Shown here: positions 11,567 through 24,198 of the stretch, one piece after another
How positions within the stretch are numbered: the first letter of the stretch is position 1
How the letters are laid out: every line of letters begins with the position of its first letter
DNA from: Spirodela intermedia
Lineage: Eukaryota > Streptophyta > Magnoliopsida > Alismatales > Araceae
NCBI GenBank assembly: GCA_902729315.2
Contig: LR746272.1
Location: forward strand, 9,790,327 to 9,854,326
Length of the DNA: 64,000 nucleotides
Direction of reading: 5' to 3'
Program-made: the position numbers and the translations under genes
Notes under the pieces: generated by a model
Told to the model about the DNA's origin: nothing
Database searches by the model: none
The model's input: only the letters and a program-made list of their open reading frames with translations

Positions 11567-13537
11567 ATGCAACCCCCGGCCCTCCCTTCAGCGGCGTGGA
11601 CGGCGGCTGGATAGAAGCCGCGGAGATAGATTCTTCCACCCACAACTGCTCGTTGCCCATGTGAGCCGGATTCTTCCCCCAAGAACTCCTGCTCTGAAGG
11701 ATTTGTTTATGCGACCACCTGAAGGGAGACATTAATTTCCGGCTGCCGGGAAATAAAATTTGCGAAATCTCCGAATTCAGCTTACAGCTGCATGCTAAAA
11801 TAATCGAACGGAAAGCAGTTTGGTCAAATAAAAAAATTCTATCAGCATCGTCACCGTTCAGTTTCAAAAACCCAGATTTTCTCCCGGGAAGATCATCCCG
11901 CCTCACTGGACTGCACAGATTCACCAGATATCGACGCCGAAACGCATTTCTTTCTCGACGCGAGCTATTTTGTAAACGATGTACCAAGATGGTACGAGCT
12001 TTGCGGAGCCCTTGGTCCATCTCTTCCTCGGAGAGGTCCATCCAAACCTAGACGTTACCAATCATTCACACCACATATCCTAATATGGGATCATAGTTCA
12101 AGCCAAATATTGCCGGGACTGGAATTCTGCACAATCCACCTCCCAACGTTCCGAAATCTAACCAATAGGTGCACTCTTCCCACCTACTGACAGCTCTCAT
12201 CAGGCGTATTTCTTTGAAGGCTGCAGATAAGGTATTAGAACGAGCGACCGATAGTCTCCAACCAGCAAGGCTTGAGTTTGATGGGAATGATGGAAGAGTC
12301 ATCCGTAATGGAGGACATGGGGGCCTGTGTTGATAAGTTACTCCAATTTTTCAGTTTTTTTTGTGTTCATGTATTACTCTTTTTTATTTTTTATTTTCTA
12401 TGGTGAGAATGTGGGTCCTAGCTTTTGATGATAATTGGGTAGCTTCCCCATTGGAGTTATGAATTTTGATGAGAACTCACCAGTACAAATCCTCTAACAA
12501 CAGTTGTAGACAGTAGAAATAAGTCTCTTTTGACATGAAGAAAATAAGATGCCAGTTTCTCCTCATAATTTCATCTGCATTCTGCAATAGCATGACAAGG
12601 AGCGATCACAGTCTCTGCACCTCACATGATCATGCTTATCATCTAGACACTGCAACTCCCAACAATCAATTACTAACATTAATCTAGCAACTTCTTGATT
12701 GAAACCTGACCCATCTTTACCTCCAAATTTAGTACAAAACCATTTTTCAAGGGAAAGAGGGGGGGCACAAAATCCACTAATACAATCAGTTAGCTGTTCC
12801 ATACATTTTCTGATAAATATACATAAATATATATGTGGGTATTTAACTGAAAATGACAATCTACTTCTAGAATGAAGATGAGCAGGTTCTTCATAATTTT
12901 CCAGTGTCGTTTCTGTTGGATTGGATGGAATATCTTAGCGTCTATAACACCATTTCCGGAGTTTATCTATGTATGGGGCAAATTTGACATCACTGAACCA
13001 ATCTGAAGTAGGAGTTCACACAGAGATTCATAATTCGGCATACTAATGAGGCACTATAATATTCATTTGTTTTTCTCCCATGACAAGATGCATTACGTCA
13101 AATAAGCCACCTATAGCCGTTTACGCTCAATCATTAGAGACGAAAGCTGCACTCAAGTTGACCCATCAATGCATGAAATGTTAGAGTAAAACGCTAGCGA
13201 TTTCGCAGTTTGGTGACAGATAATTTCCAAGCCATGACGTCAGTTTTTAATATTTTATTTGCAAAAAAAATGTATGTATCCTTAGAAACAGAAGATAGAG
13301 ATTGTACAGCCTCGGAACTCAACAAAATTAAACTAATATTGACATGCAAGCATACGGTACAAAAGATTGGAACATCAACGATCAAGAAAATCTTCACGCA
13401 AATGTATTTCACAAATGTTACACATTATCCAGCGAAACATTGACAAAACTCATCATGAGCAACCGACCTGAGAAGAAAGGCTAACCATGAAAGTACAAAA
13501 TTAATAAATTCGGGGAAGATTTTGCGCCATCTCATAC
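11567..13537. other. Intergenic between convergent Nudix and CHLI genes
   Basis: Apart from two minus-strand open frames (about 11550-12041, 163 codons, and 12066-12302, 78 codons) I see nothing coding. The 163-codon frame starts MDLSEEEMDQGLRKARTILV and matches no family I know; it overlaps the end of the Nudix gene on the other strand. From 12300 to 13537 the DNA is AT-rich and probably holds the CHLI 3' UTR near its right edge. Confidence 0.4.
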
Positions 13538-15066
13538 TCAACTGAACACCTCATAGAATTTCTCAATGACTAGCAATCCTGAGTCGATTGACTCCAATGG
13601 ATCCTTCCTGAGCCGGTGTCTCAAGCAGTTTGGGATCACAGTAGCTATGTCTTCTGATGTCACCTTATCTCTCCCCTTCAATGCTGCCAGAGCCTTGGCA
13701 GCACGGTTTGTCACAATATCGCCTCTCAACCCATCCACATTCAGCTCTGCACACACCCTGGAAATCTTCACACGAAGGTCATGGTCGATCTGAACAGATC
13801 CCAGTGTACTCCGTGCAGCTGATATCTGTTCCTGGAGCTTCTCCTGTTCTGCGTTGTAAGATTTACGGAATCCCTTGGGGTCTCGATCAAACCGTGCCCT
13901 CTCTTCAACGATCTTAACCCTTAATTCAGCATCTTTTACAGTCCCCACCTGAGCGTGCATCCCAAACCTATCGAGAAGCTGGGGCCTCAGCTCTCCTTCT
14001 TCAGGGTTTCCAGACCCGATTAGGATGAAGCGAGCAGGATGAGAAATGGAGATACCCTCCCTCTCCACCGTATTCCAACCTGACGCAGCAGAGTCAAGAA
14101 GCACGTCGACCAAGTGATCATCCAATAGGTTAACTTCGTCCACATATAGAATGCCCCTATTGGCCTTGGCGAGCAAACCAGGCTCGAAGGCCTTGACACC
14201 TTCTGTCAGGGCCTTTTCGATGTCGATGGTGCCACAAACGCGGTCCTCTGTCGCTCCGAGAGGGAGGTCCACCATGTTGATCTTGGTACACATGGTGGGC
14301 AGTTTCTCCCCTTTCAGGATCAGCTCCCTCACCTCGACGCCCATGGACTCTGGGTCCTCAGGGTCGGAGTTGAAGGGATCACCGGCGACAACTCTGATCT
14401 CCGGCAGCAGATCGACAAGGGAACGGACGGTTGTGGACTTACCAGTGCCACGGTCGCCCATGATCATAACACCTCCAATCTTGGGATCGATGACGTTCAG
14501 TAGAAGGCACAACTTCATCTCATCCTGCCCAACAATGGCGGCGAACGGGTAAACAGGCCTCTGACTCTCCTTCGCCGCCTGCCTCTGAGCCTGAAGAATA
14601 AGGCATAGGCAATTTAGAATTCTTGAACACGGATTCTCTCTCCAAAGATTAGCTACGGATTTTCGAGCAAGAAAATTGTCTTTAGGGTTCTATCGGAAAA
14701 CCAGGAACAACAGAGATACGACCAATCAAAAAGGATAAAATTAACTCACCTCTTCGACGGAGCTGACCTCTGTGGCCACTGCTGCCACGCGAAAATCACG
14801 TCTACCTCTTCTAACCTTCACTCCGCCACCCAGGTTTCTGTGGAAGCTCCTCACATGGGTTTCACTGACGACTGCAACAAGAATGGCATGATTGATGGTG
14901 CGAAATAACAAGGAGAGAATTCGCTCATTCAATGTGATATCAGGGAGGTCTCCATCCACATACAGGCTCCGGAAGTGAGGGAAGGGGCGGAAGACGAGGC
15001 GGAGAGCGTCCTGTTCCGGGAGGCGAACAAGGCGAGGGAAGACGTGGAGCCGAGCAGCGCCGCCAT
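13538..15066 (-). CDS. CHLI: Magnesium chelatase subunit I, chloroplast (CHLI)
   Basis: Three exons on the minus strand (15066-14964, 14871-14750, 14590-13538) give 425 residues, close to the 424 of Arabidopsis CHLI1. CHLI is the AAA+ ATPase subunit that, with CHLD and CHLH, inserts Mg2+ into protoporphyrin IX in the chloroplast, the first committed step to chlorophyll. Exon 1 encodes a transit peptide ([19 protein letters not shown]). Exon 2 carries the conserved [18 protein letters not shown] end of the presequence. Mature hallmarks are [19 protein letters not shown], Walker [10 protein letters not shown] near 120-128, Walker [15 protein letters not shown], and the [11 protein letters not shown] segment. 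The start was chosen by splice phase: a longer open frame across exon 1 and intron 1 in another register is a shadow. Confidence 0.96.
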
Positions 15067-15346
15067 GGGAGTTCTTTCGACTGCTCTCACCCCAGTTCCA
15101 CCCTCCCACGCAGAGACCTCTAGCGAGACTCACAGTAGAGTGAGATTGTGGCGAGGGGATAAGACGATAGGGTGATATCAGGGTAGCGTATGGGGCTCCC
15201 GGCATCGCTCTCCGTCCACCTTAACGGCGTGCCGTTAAGTTTTAACAGTAATCATCACCTCTGGTGGAGCGTGCGGCGGAAATGAACCCCAACACCGGCG
15301 GCGTAGAACTCCCCTCGTGGTACTAACATCCTAGTCATCGATGAAA

Positions 15347-15364
15347 ATAAGTATATATATACTT
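15347..15364 (-). promoter_or_regulatory. Possible TATA element of CHLI
   Basis: A TATATATATA run lies about 285 bases upstream of the CHLI start codon on the minus strand. It would place transcription start about 250 bases before the ATG. This is sequence-based suspicion only; the surrounding DNA is generally AT-rich. Confidence 0.3.
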
Positions 15365-16190
15365 TTTAAATAAAAAAAACCAAATTTATCTAAAAAATTA
15401 TAATAAAAAGATTCATTTTTTAAAACTTCTGCCCTGAATATTCATGCAAAACCCAAATAATTTGGCACATAATGGAACCCACTTGTAATTTATATGGTAC
15501 AGAAATATCTTTCTTAAATTGCCCGAAATAGAGATCGAAATAAATAGGAGTACTTTAGCCAAACTGATAGTTCTGAAATGACAAATAAAGGATCAAGATA
15601 CCACAACACTTGGAATATAAGATGAAAACCATCAGATCCCAACAAGCGACCTCTAAAAGGACTCAAGGCTGAAAAATATCAAGAAATACATGCATTACTC
15701 TCAAGTCAACATTTGTCACCATTAGTACATATGGAACTTGTAATAGTAGATACAATCTTGATTTTGGCCAAAAAAAGGAACTCTATTTTTGGCTTTAATC
15801 ATCTTCCGCTATTACTTGGAGAAATGGGGCTGATATAGATGACATATCATATGGGAGATATAAAAGTGACACCTACTAATGCTATTGTTGTTATAACAAT
15901 GAAACTCTTTTCTATTAGCTACTAGAGGATTTTCTTACCCTAATTTCCTAGTATCTTTTTCCTTTTTTTCCTCCCCCATGTAGACTTGGTTTTGGCTGCA
16001 TTCCTACCCTCTGGGGCAGTGTAACTTGAGTTACATCTATTTGTTTTACCCATTAAGGAGAAGAATGGACTGACAAAGCTTCACCTTCACATTAGTTAAT
16101 GGGCTATGTGAGACTTATTTTTTTGTTTGTAAACTTCAAGTTTCTCTTTAAATACAACTTATCTCAACATATCTGAACCCTTCTCAATTG
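15365..16190. other. AT-rich intergenic DNA
   Basis: No exon or RNA gene is visible. The stretch is the left shoulder of an AT-rich block about 8.7 kb long that is occupied by decayed retrotransposons. Confidence 0.5.
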
Positions 16191-16199
16191 TGCGTGCTT

Positions 16200-16760
16200 T
16201 CGTAAGGTCTTGTTCTTTTCGTTCAAGAGAAAAAATGAATATAGTGATGCCTTACATCCAAGTGCTTAAACCTTGAGTGAAATGTTTGATTTTTTCTATA
16301 TCCCACTTTGATTATCTCTATAGGCAATACACGATATCTTGCCTCAAGCTTAATTATTTCTTAAAAAGTTTTCCATTCATAAGACTTTATTAGAAACTTT
16401 AGTAAATGCAACATATTTTTCTTATGTAGTCAATAAAACAACATGTTTTTGAAAATTTTGGTTTCCATGGGATTTATTTCCTCACATAACCTGAAGTAAA
16501 TTGTATATAGTCATTATTATCAACCACATCACCATTTATACCACCATCCAGCATAAGCTCACTATTGTCAAAACATAAGCAAGTCATAGTGGTGCATCAT
16601 TGAAAAGTAAAAATTGTGTTGTTGCTATATTTAATGCTCTTTGCCTAGGCTTAGAGAGAAATTACCCAATGATCCTAATTGCATGAGTAATACTTGGTCT
16701 TGTGTAGACCACAAGATACATGAGACTCTCAAAAATAAATTGGAAGGTGCATCTAGATCA
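16200..16760 (-). mobile_element. Decayed Ty1/copia RT-RNase H fragment
   Basis: Read on the minus strand, this stretch gives, in shifting frames, SLMYLVVYTRPSITHAI (end of reverse transcriptase), HVVLLTT-EKYVAFTKVS (RNase H), a DNQSGI segment with the RNase H aspartate, and TFHSRFKHLDVRHHYIH at the end of the domain. These are ordered as in plant copia elements. Several stops and at least one frameshift show it is dead. It lies in the opposite orientation to the copia relic at 18.4-23.3 kb, so it comes from a separate insertion or a rearrangement. I could not identify LTRs. Confidence 0.75.
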
Positions 16761-18439
16761 CCTCCCTTTTAGGGAGAGCTAATACTTGTTGGGTATTTTG
16801 GTTTGACATTGTTTCACACCCAGAAAGAAGCAAGCTATGTTTGAGCTAAGTTTGGATATTGCAGTTGCAAATAACTTTGAATATCCTCCTTCTCACTTAT
16901 GTCATTATTTGAAGGTAAATTTAAAAAATGATGTACAAGTGTGAAATTTAGTAGTTTGAGATCATTCTTGTTGAATTTCTTAATATACATTTAATAAACC
17001 TCTCTACCGATTGTCAAAGTTGTAGATACCCTCATTGTTGACACATATAGTGAAGAATTTATTTGTGAATTATTATTGAATGAGTCAAAACATAATTCTT
17101 ATATATACATCATAATTGTTTTCATGATGAGATAAGTTTAATTGACAAATATTCAAAACATATACATCAATGATGCTTTATGTAATCCTATGCCTGACAA
17201 TAAATTCAATGAGTCACATCTTCAAAACTTCAATTGTTGAAGTTGTACATATCTCTAAATAGAAGCTTTGAAGACTACTTGTGATAAGTTTGTACATTTC
17301 AAAGCAAATGAAGATTTAATACCAATCTCTCATACTTTGGATGACAACACGTCATCATAGTGCATAGACTAAACAATAGGCTCAATAGTAGGCTTAAAGA
17401 TAATATCCTAGCTCAACTTTGAAGACATGTGTGTATTTTGATCAGTTGAGTATCTCTCAACACCATATCAAAGACAACATACTTATGACTTAGAAGATCT
17501 AAGTAGAAATATAACTGAAGGTCAGAGGTTCGAATTATAAATGGTAGTTCATCAGTAGAAGATGTGGACTAAAGATAAGTCAAATAATCTCTTCTAAAAA
17601 AGACATTGAAATAAGGAATGTTCGTCAATAAGGTTAAATATTCATATAAAATATCACAAATAACTATTATAAGAGTAGACAACCTAGAAGTAAAAAGTAA
17701 CTAAAAGTCACTAGAATATCTATACAACATAAATATATTCAAAATAATATGACTATTTTTAGATGTTGAAGTGACATGAATCTATTGGAGTATAAATAGA
17801 AGGAGTAGATAACAAATAAAGTTAAAGTTGAACAAATAAATCTTAATCAATATTACTCACACAAAGCAAGATAAGAAACCATGTTCAATCCACTTACAAT
17901 AAAGTACTTGCGCACTTCAAAGAAGTAATTAAAACTTCATCATTCTCAATCATCTAAGCAACATACAAATCAATCAATATATTTACGGTTGTCTTTCTCC
18001 ATCAGGTCATAAAATAACTTAGGTGGTGTTGAGAAAAAATAAGGCTAAGGCACCAGGTGTTGAGAGTCAAATTCTACTTGTGAAAGGTGTTAATTTTTCA
18101 AGGGAATTGTACCTTGACTTAAATATGTGTTGTTGTGAGTCAAGACTTGTCTATGAGGGGTGAGATCTCTATAGAGATCAAACGATTGTGTTAGGAGAGT
18201 TGAGCTTGTAAAATCAACTATATTTCTATAGAGAAAGAATCAAAATTCAGAAAGAGTATCCTCCGGTACTAGACATAGCCTAAGGAAAGATGAACTAGTA
18301 TAAAAGTTTTGTGTCTACCATCACTAGAAATGAGAGAAAAAGAAATCAGAGAGTCCATGTGAAGTAGATAAGAATTGTAGGTTAAATGACATACATACTT
18401 TATAGGCAATGTGTCAACACATAAAAAATTAATTTATGT
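16761..18439. other. AT-rich DNA between two copia relics
   Basis: The left part may continue the minus-strand reverse transcriptase relic, but I cannot read a convincing motif. No LTR pair, tRNA gene or host exon is evident. Near 17525 a GGTTCGAAT sequence resembles an RNA polymerase III B box, without a matching A box. Confidence 0.4.
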
Positions 18440-21400
18440 TACTCTTGATATTTCACTTAGTCACATCGAACCTAATAATTAGTACTAGAACATGCCTTGA
18501 CTAGTAGATATTAATATATCTCAAAGAGTTGATCTTATGACTAATAAAACAACTAAATCTTCAAACCCAAGACTACTTATGTTTGATGTGACAAATTATA
18601 CATTCTGGAAAATTAAAGACATAATATATGCTACAAGTCATGGATCAAAGGTATGGAAGATAATTGGAGATGATCCACAAAAAGTATCAAATGATGTTAT
18701 TAAAAAATAAATATTGATGTTAAATGTTAGAACTGTGTGTCTAATTGTGAAATAGTAAAAGAAATATGAGGCAATTTAAAAGTAACATATGAAGGTATGC
18801 CTCAAGTAAAGAAAATTAGAATCAATATCCTAGTGAGAAGGTATGAATCATTCTACATGAAGGAAGGAGAATCCATCAATCTCATCAAGAGATAATGAAA
18901 TCATTAATGGCATGCAAAACTTAGGAAAAACCTTTCCCAATAGGGATGTAAACCAAAAACTATTTTGTGTTCTAATTGATGATTGGATGGGCAAGAAAAC
19001 TACAATTGTGGAATCTAATAATCTTAATGTTATCTCTTTATATGAAATTATTACATCATTGTTAACTTATGAAATAGTTGTCATTAGAAGCAAAGTTCTT
19101 GCAAGAAAAAGAAATGCAAATATAATTTTAAGAACAAAAGAAGTATCCAATGAGGAAGAAGAAATTACTCTTTTATCTAGATGACTAACCAAAATATATA
19201 AGAGAAAGAACAACTTCCACATAAGAAAGGTATGACTCAAGTAAACACAAATACAACTCATGACTTTTACTCAGCTCTGTGAAACTTCTAACATCTTATG
19301 TTTTGAGTGTAAGAAACCATGACATATTAAAGTTGACTACCCACTACTCAAGAAAAAGAATTCAATTAAAAAAATGAAGAAAACTCATAATAGCTTAGAG
19401 TGGCGATGATTGCAACACAAATCAAGAACATGAGACAAAAAAAGACATGGGCTAAATGGTGAAGATCTCAAAGGTATACAATTTTAACAGCTCTCCTATA
19501 TACAATCAACTACAAAATGATTTAGAACAACTAATGGAAGCATTCAAAGATATCAAACTTAAGTTGAAAGCTTCAAAAAAGAAGAATATTAGACTTAGAG
19601 AATCAAACAACTCATTAGAAAACAACAACATAAATGATGCCATTCTCATTGAAACATTGGAAAAAGACCATAGAAAATTAGCAAACTAGAGAAAGAACCA
19701 GATGATACATGATCATAATTCGAGATACCCATTGTAAGAGAAGAAAAATAGAAATAAGTTGTCGTGATAGTAGAAAGGATAAAGAAAAATAATGAAATTA
19801 GGTGCCAAAGATTTACATAAATCTCATTTGAGCAGTCCAAATACACAAAAGGATGATCATTAACTAAGTATAGAAAATCTCAAATTAAGAAAAAAAAAGA
19901 GAATAAGAGTACAAAGATCAAACAGTTCACTAAAAATGACATTAAATTGAAAAAAAAGCATTCTAACTTGATGACATATTACAACAAACTATGCGGAAGT
20001 TAAATATAATTAGACATGTTACTAGAAAGTTATAAATCAACTCTTAAAAATGAAATATTAGGTTATTGACATGACCTAATCATTACATAATAAACCACGC
20101 AAGTTTAAAATTTATAAAACTAGAAAATACTAAGTTTTAGATTTTTAGAAATATTTTTTTAATTATAAATAAATTATATTTTCATAAAAGGTTCTAAAAA
20201 TAGTGAAAAATTCTCAAGTTGATTATAAGGATGTAAGACAATCTAAAAATATTTTAAAATCTTCCTTAAGGAATATTATTTTTAATTATTTTTGGATTAT
20301 ATGATGAATATAAAATATATTTAAAAATTTACAAAAAAATGGGTGCAGTCATCAAGATGATGTTAGTGTCCTAACGAATATGATTTAGAAAAAAATAGAG
20401 TTCCACCCAATGATTCTTACATAAATGATTATAGATGATTTAATTGATCAAATTAAGAATTGTAAAAGCTAGAATAATCATAATTGAATACAAAAGATTT
20501 TGAAACTTGAAATAGTACAAAATCTTACTAATTTAAGTAAAAACTAAGTTTAAACTAGAAAAGATAAAGTTTTGACTGTGCCACTGTAATTACTGAAATT
20601 CTATATTTGAAAAGATTATCATGTGATATCGGTAGCTTCAAAAGTTTTTTTTTATATATGGATGACATAGGCAATCTCTAAATCTTTTTGTAAAGTCTAA
20701 AAATGAATAAAATTAGTTGACAAAATCGGCGGCTGCCACCTAATGCAATAAAAATATGGTAACTTTTGAATCTTTAGTAATTATCACTAGATAGAGATAA
20801 GTTGAATAGAGGTGGGATGCATCTTAGGAGGCTTCATCCTCAAGTCGACATAGCAAGATGATGTTTTCCTTCTCATTTGATATGCTCTTAAGAAGTGGTG
20901 ACTTGTCTCTTCATGGATCATCCTCTTCTTGACAAGGATTTGCTCATCAATTAATCAGATATGATTTTCTTAGTAAATTTACAATCTTTTTATCTAGAAT
21001 CATTTGACAACTGGTAATGTTCTAGGAATTGTATTAATAAAACTTTTAATAATGATTGAATAATTATGATAGTTTTTTCATTGACTAGTGCTATATAAGA
21101 AAATTAAGATTTAATTAAATAAAAATATGAATTTTGGCTCTAGTGGGATTTAAACCTTTGCTAGTAACTCACCTATATGAGAGAAAGTTAAATAAGTATG
21201 TGAATTCTCTTGTCAAATGACGTTATAAGGGTGTATCTTTATTACCATTAAGGGATATTTTAAGTACATAAAAAAAGTAAAAAACTTGCTAGTGACTACT
21301 TGTATAAGTTCAGTACTACATCAATCATTTTTTATTTTTTAAGACACATATATAATAATACCTCTTCCTATCAAATAAAGTCTCTCACGCATGTACGATC

Positions 21401-23300
21401 ACTCTTTACCTCAGCCTAGCTGACCACTAGTGATGTGGAAGGGGAGTGACACACACATGTCTGCAACCGGTCCTTAGTCACTTATTTGTGGCTCTACCCA
21501 ACTATGCTTCCAATCCCCATGTGGGTCCAACTAGCCAATGAGTCCTTTGACTGTGCTTTCAATGCACTTGTAGACTTGATTGACTAGTGGGTCCCCCTTT
21601 TTTCTATTTTTTAATTTCATTTTATTTCTCTTATTTTATCTAAAAAATATGATTATAAAAATTATATAAATTCACATTATAAATTGAATATTTAAATTGA
21701 TCAACTAAAAAACCTATTTTCTCAATTTAACATAAATATAAATCTATTTATCATGAGCTAAGATTTAAAATATATTATTAGTTAATTATTAACTCATGAT
21801 AATAAAAACTTATCAATTATTATTTAAATTCACCTAGAAATGATTTAAAGAATGAAATCAAAGTAGTCAATGGAACTAGGATAGAATGCAAAAGACAATT
21901 CATCTAGGTACCTAAGAATAAGATAAATAAACCAAAAGTAATTTTGATTCCCCATTTGAGAACTTGATCATGTTTTTCAAGGGGATCTTCAACGGTACTC
22001 GAATATTAAGTGTTCAAGGCACATGACTAAAGATCAGAGTTTGCTCTCTACATTTGAGTCAATGGATGGAGGAGAAATCACATTTGAGGATGACAAAATA
22101 AGGAATATCTATGGGTATGAAAACATTTCTCTAAATGATAAATCTATTGTTAAAAATGTACTTATTTTTTATAGATTAAAAGTATAATTTGATCAACATT
22201 ACTCAACTATGTGATAATAGATGGAATTCAGGTTTAGAAATAATAAATGTATTGTATTGAATGAAAATGATGGTGAAGTGATTTTTACTAGAGATAGGAA
22301 AAGAAATATGTACACTCTTGATCTTATAAATTTAAGTCAAAGCAATGTATGTCTCATGACCAAGACAAATAAAAAAGAAATAAATTAATTGACATAAAAG
22401 GCTTGGACGTGTAAATGTTAGAAAAATTAAAAAATTATCAAGGTTGAACCTAGGTAGAGGTCTATCTAACATCACAAATCGAAAAGACTACATAAGTGAG
22501 AGTTATATCAAAGGAAAACAACCTAGTGAACACTTCAAATGGAAGGAGCTTATCTCCACCACAAAGCCTCTAGAAGTCATTCATCTAGATTTGTTTGGTC
22601 CAAATCAAATTGCTAATTTGGGAGGAAAACTTTATTGTCTTGTCATTGTTAGGTGTACTTTTTATCTCACAAGAATTAAGTTTTGATTTGTTTATAAAAT
22701 TTGCTAAGAAATTACAAACATTACTAGATATACAAATTAGAAATATTAGAAGTGATCATGGAGGAGAATTAAAAAACAACATATTTTTGAAATTCAGTGA
22801 GGAACTACAAATCACTTACAAATTCTCAACACCTAGAAGTCTTCAAGAAGATAGAGTAGTAGAAAGAAAGATAATACTACTTGACATATCTAGGACATTG
22901 TTGTCCAAAAATGATCTTCTCAAATATTTATGGGTTGAAGCTATTAACACTGCATGTTATGTCGTAAATAAATTACTTATTAGGTCAGGATTAAGAAAGA
23001 CTTTGTATGAATTGCTGAAAAACAAAAAACTAAATGCAAGTCATTTCAAACCATTGAGATGCAAATGTTTGATCCTTAATAATGGAAAATAGGAGTTAAA
23101 GAAAATTTATCATATGAGTATGAAATCTTTTTAAGATACTCTAAAAAATCTAAAATTTACAAAGTGTACAACAAAAGAACCCTAATAGTTGAAGAATCAA
23201 ACATGTCAAAGTTGTAGAACAACCTAGTGGTTAGGAAACTACATTGTGCAATACTGAATACGTTGACAATGACAATATAGATAGTAGGGATCCAAAAATA
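18440..23300 (+). mobile_element. Decayed Ty1/copia retrotransposon (gag, protease, integrase relics)
   Basis: Remnants appear in the order of a copia polyprotein. From about 18560 a gag-like start reads LLMFDVTNYTFWKIK. At 18912-19184 the gag core is open. Near 19295 a zinc knuckle reads CFECKKP, then a stop in place of Gly, then HIKVDY, with the last Cys lost. At 19456-19689 there is a Lys-rich coiled-coil tail. Near 21990-22200 a protease relic reads CSRHMTKDQSLLSTFESMDG, but the DSG active site is replaced. From 22240 GAG-pre-integrase appears, and 22560-23090 is integrase (LDLFGPNQIANLGGK, SDHGGELKN, YLWVEAINTACYVVNK). The capping KIYKVYNKRTLIVEES lies near 23150. RT and RNase H are absent on this strand. 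Stops and frameshifts throughout mark it inactive. Confidence 0.85.
20050..21840. other. Probable insertion splitting the copia relic
   Basis: Copia-like reading stops near 20050 after the gag tail and resumes near 21850 just before the protease (KVVNGTRIECKRQFI and VPKNKINKPKVIL). The 1.8 kb between has no copia protein similarity that I can see and differs in composition, including a GC-richer patch at 21360-21600. It is most likely a later insertion or a solo repeat of unknown class. I could not find convincing terminal repeats or a target-site duplication. Confidence 0.4.
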
Positions 23301-24198
23301 AAGAAGAAGAGCTATCTCACTTAGAAAAAAATGTTGATTTTGTTGACTTACTGATTTTGTTAACTTTAAAACTAACCCCTATATTCACTTCTATAATCAC
23401 CTTGAACATCATTTTTCTTTTAGTATATATTTCCCTTTGAATGTTACCATAATGTAGTCAATCCACAGCATCTAAAAAGTCTATAACTTTTGTAGAACTA
23501 TCATGAAGGTTACAAAATTGCTTGGTCTACTAAGTGGTTTATGAATGCTAAAGCATTCATTAATATCAATTCAACGAAAAATATCTGTTTTTTCTCTAGA
23601 AAAAGGATATCAGTGAAGCACACCTCTGGTTAATTTACTATGAAAATAATTGACAAATGTTTTAAAAGGCATACCTTCTAAATTCGTTAATGTCAATGAA
23701 AGATATGAAAGGTTTTCGAGCATGAGAAGAAGCAGAGTGACCTAGAAAAAATCCTTGAATGCAGATGGGAAAATTATTGGAGTCTAGTCCAGCTTCAGCC
23801 TCCGTTATTTCTCCATAAACGACACCTCACGAAAACTTATGTGTAGATAAATTAGACCCGAAAAAATATCAATAAATGTATGTGCGACTCTGGGCTCAAC
23901 ATTGGCCACCATCAGCTGTCTGGGAGCTCGCCGCAAGGGTGCATACAAATTTCACTTGTGTTGAAAATAACTCTGTCTTGGCTTTAGATCTTCTTGCACA
24001 AGTTACTCCGGAAAACTTCGTTGCCTTAAATAGCTTATTATGCATTCAGTACGGAAGAAGCTGATATCTGCCGCTCTGTTAGATTCTCAATAGAGTTTTC
24101 TAAGACCAGCTTTTCCTCTTCTCCGGTCCTGCTTGTTCCCTTTTCCCCCGCTTTTCCTTTCGGGTGGGGTGATTGGTAAAGAGTGGCACGGACGATCT
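23301..24198. other. Intergenic, retrotransposon edge to BAHD 3' region
   Basis: AT-rich DNA with no supported exon. A 62-codon open frame at 23876-24064 shows no known motif. The last 100 bases are likely the 3' UTR of the minus-strand BAHD gene. Confidence 0.4.

Noticed and set aside
14741-15205. Long open frame across CHLI exon 1 and intron 1 as the true N-terminus
   Set aside because: It reads exon 1 in the wrong register. The ATG at 15066 with a GTATGT donor gives a transit peptide and closes the phase to a 425-residue CHLI.
17520-17540. tRNA or SINE, from a GGTTCGAAT B-box-like sequence
   Set aside because: No A box at the right distance and no cloverleaf can be folded.
15300-24000. 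CRISPR array, operon or prophage-like system
   Set aside because: The window is plant nuclear DNA; the AT-rich block is explained by decayed copia elements and no regularly spaced direct repeats are present.
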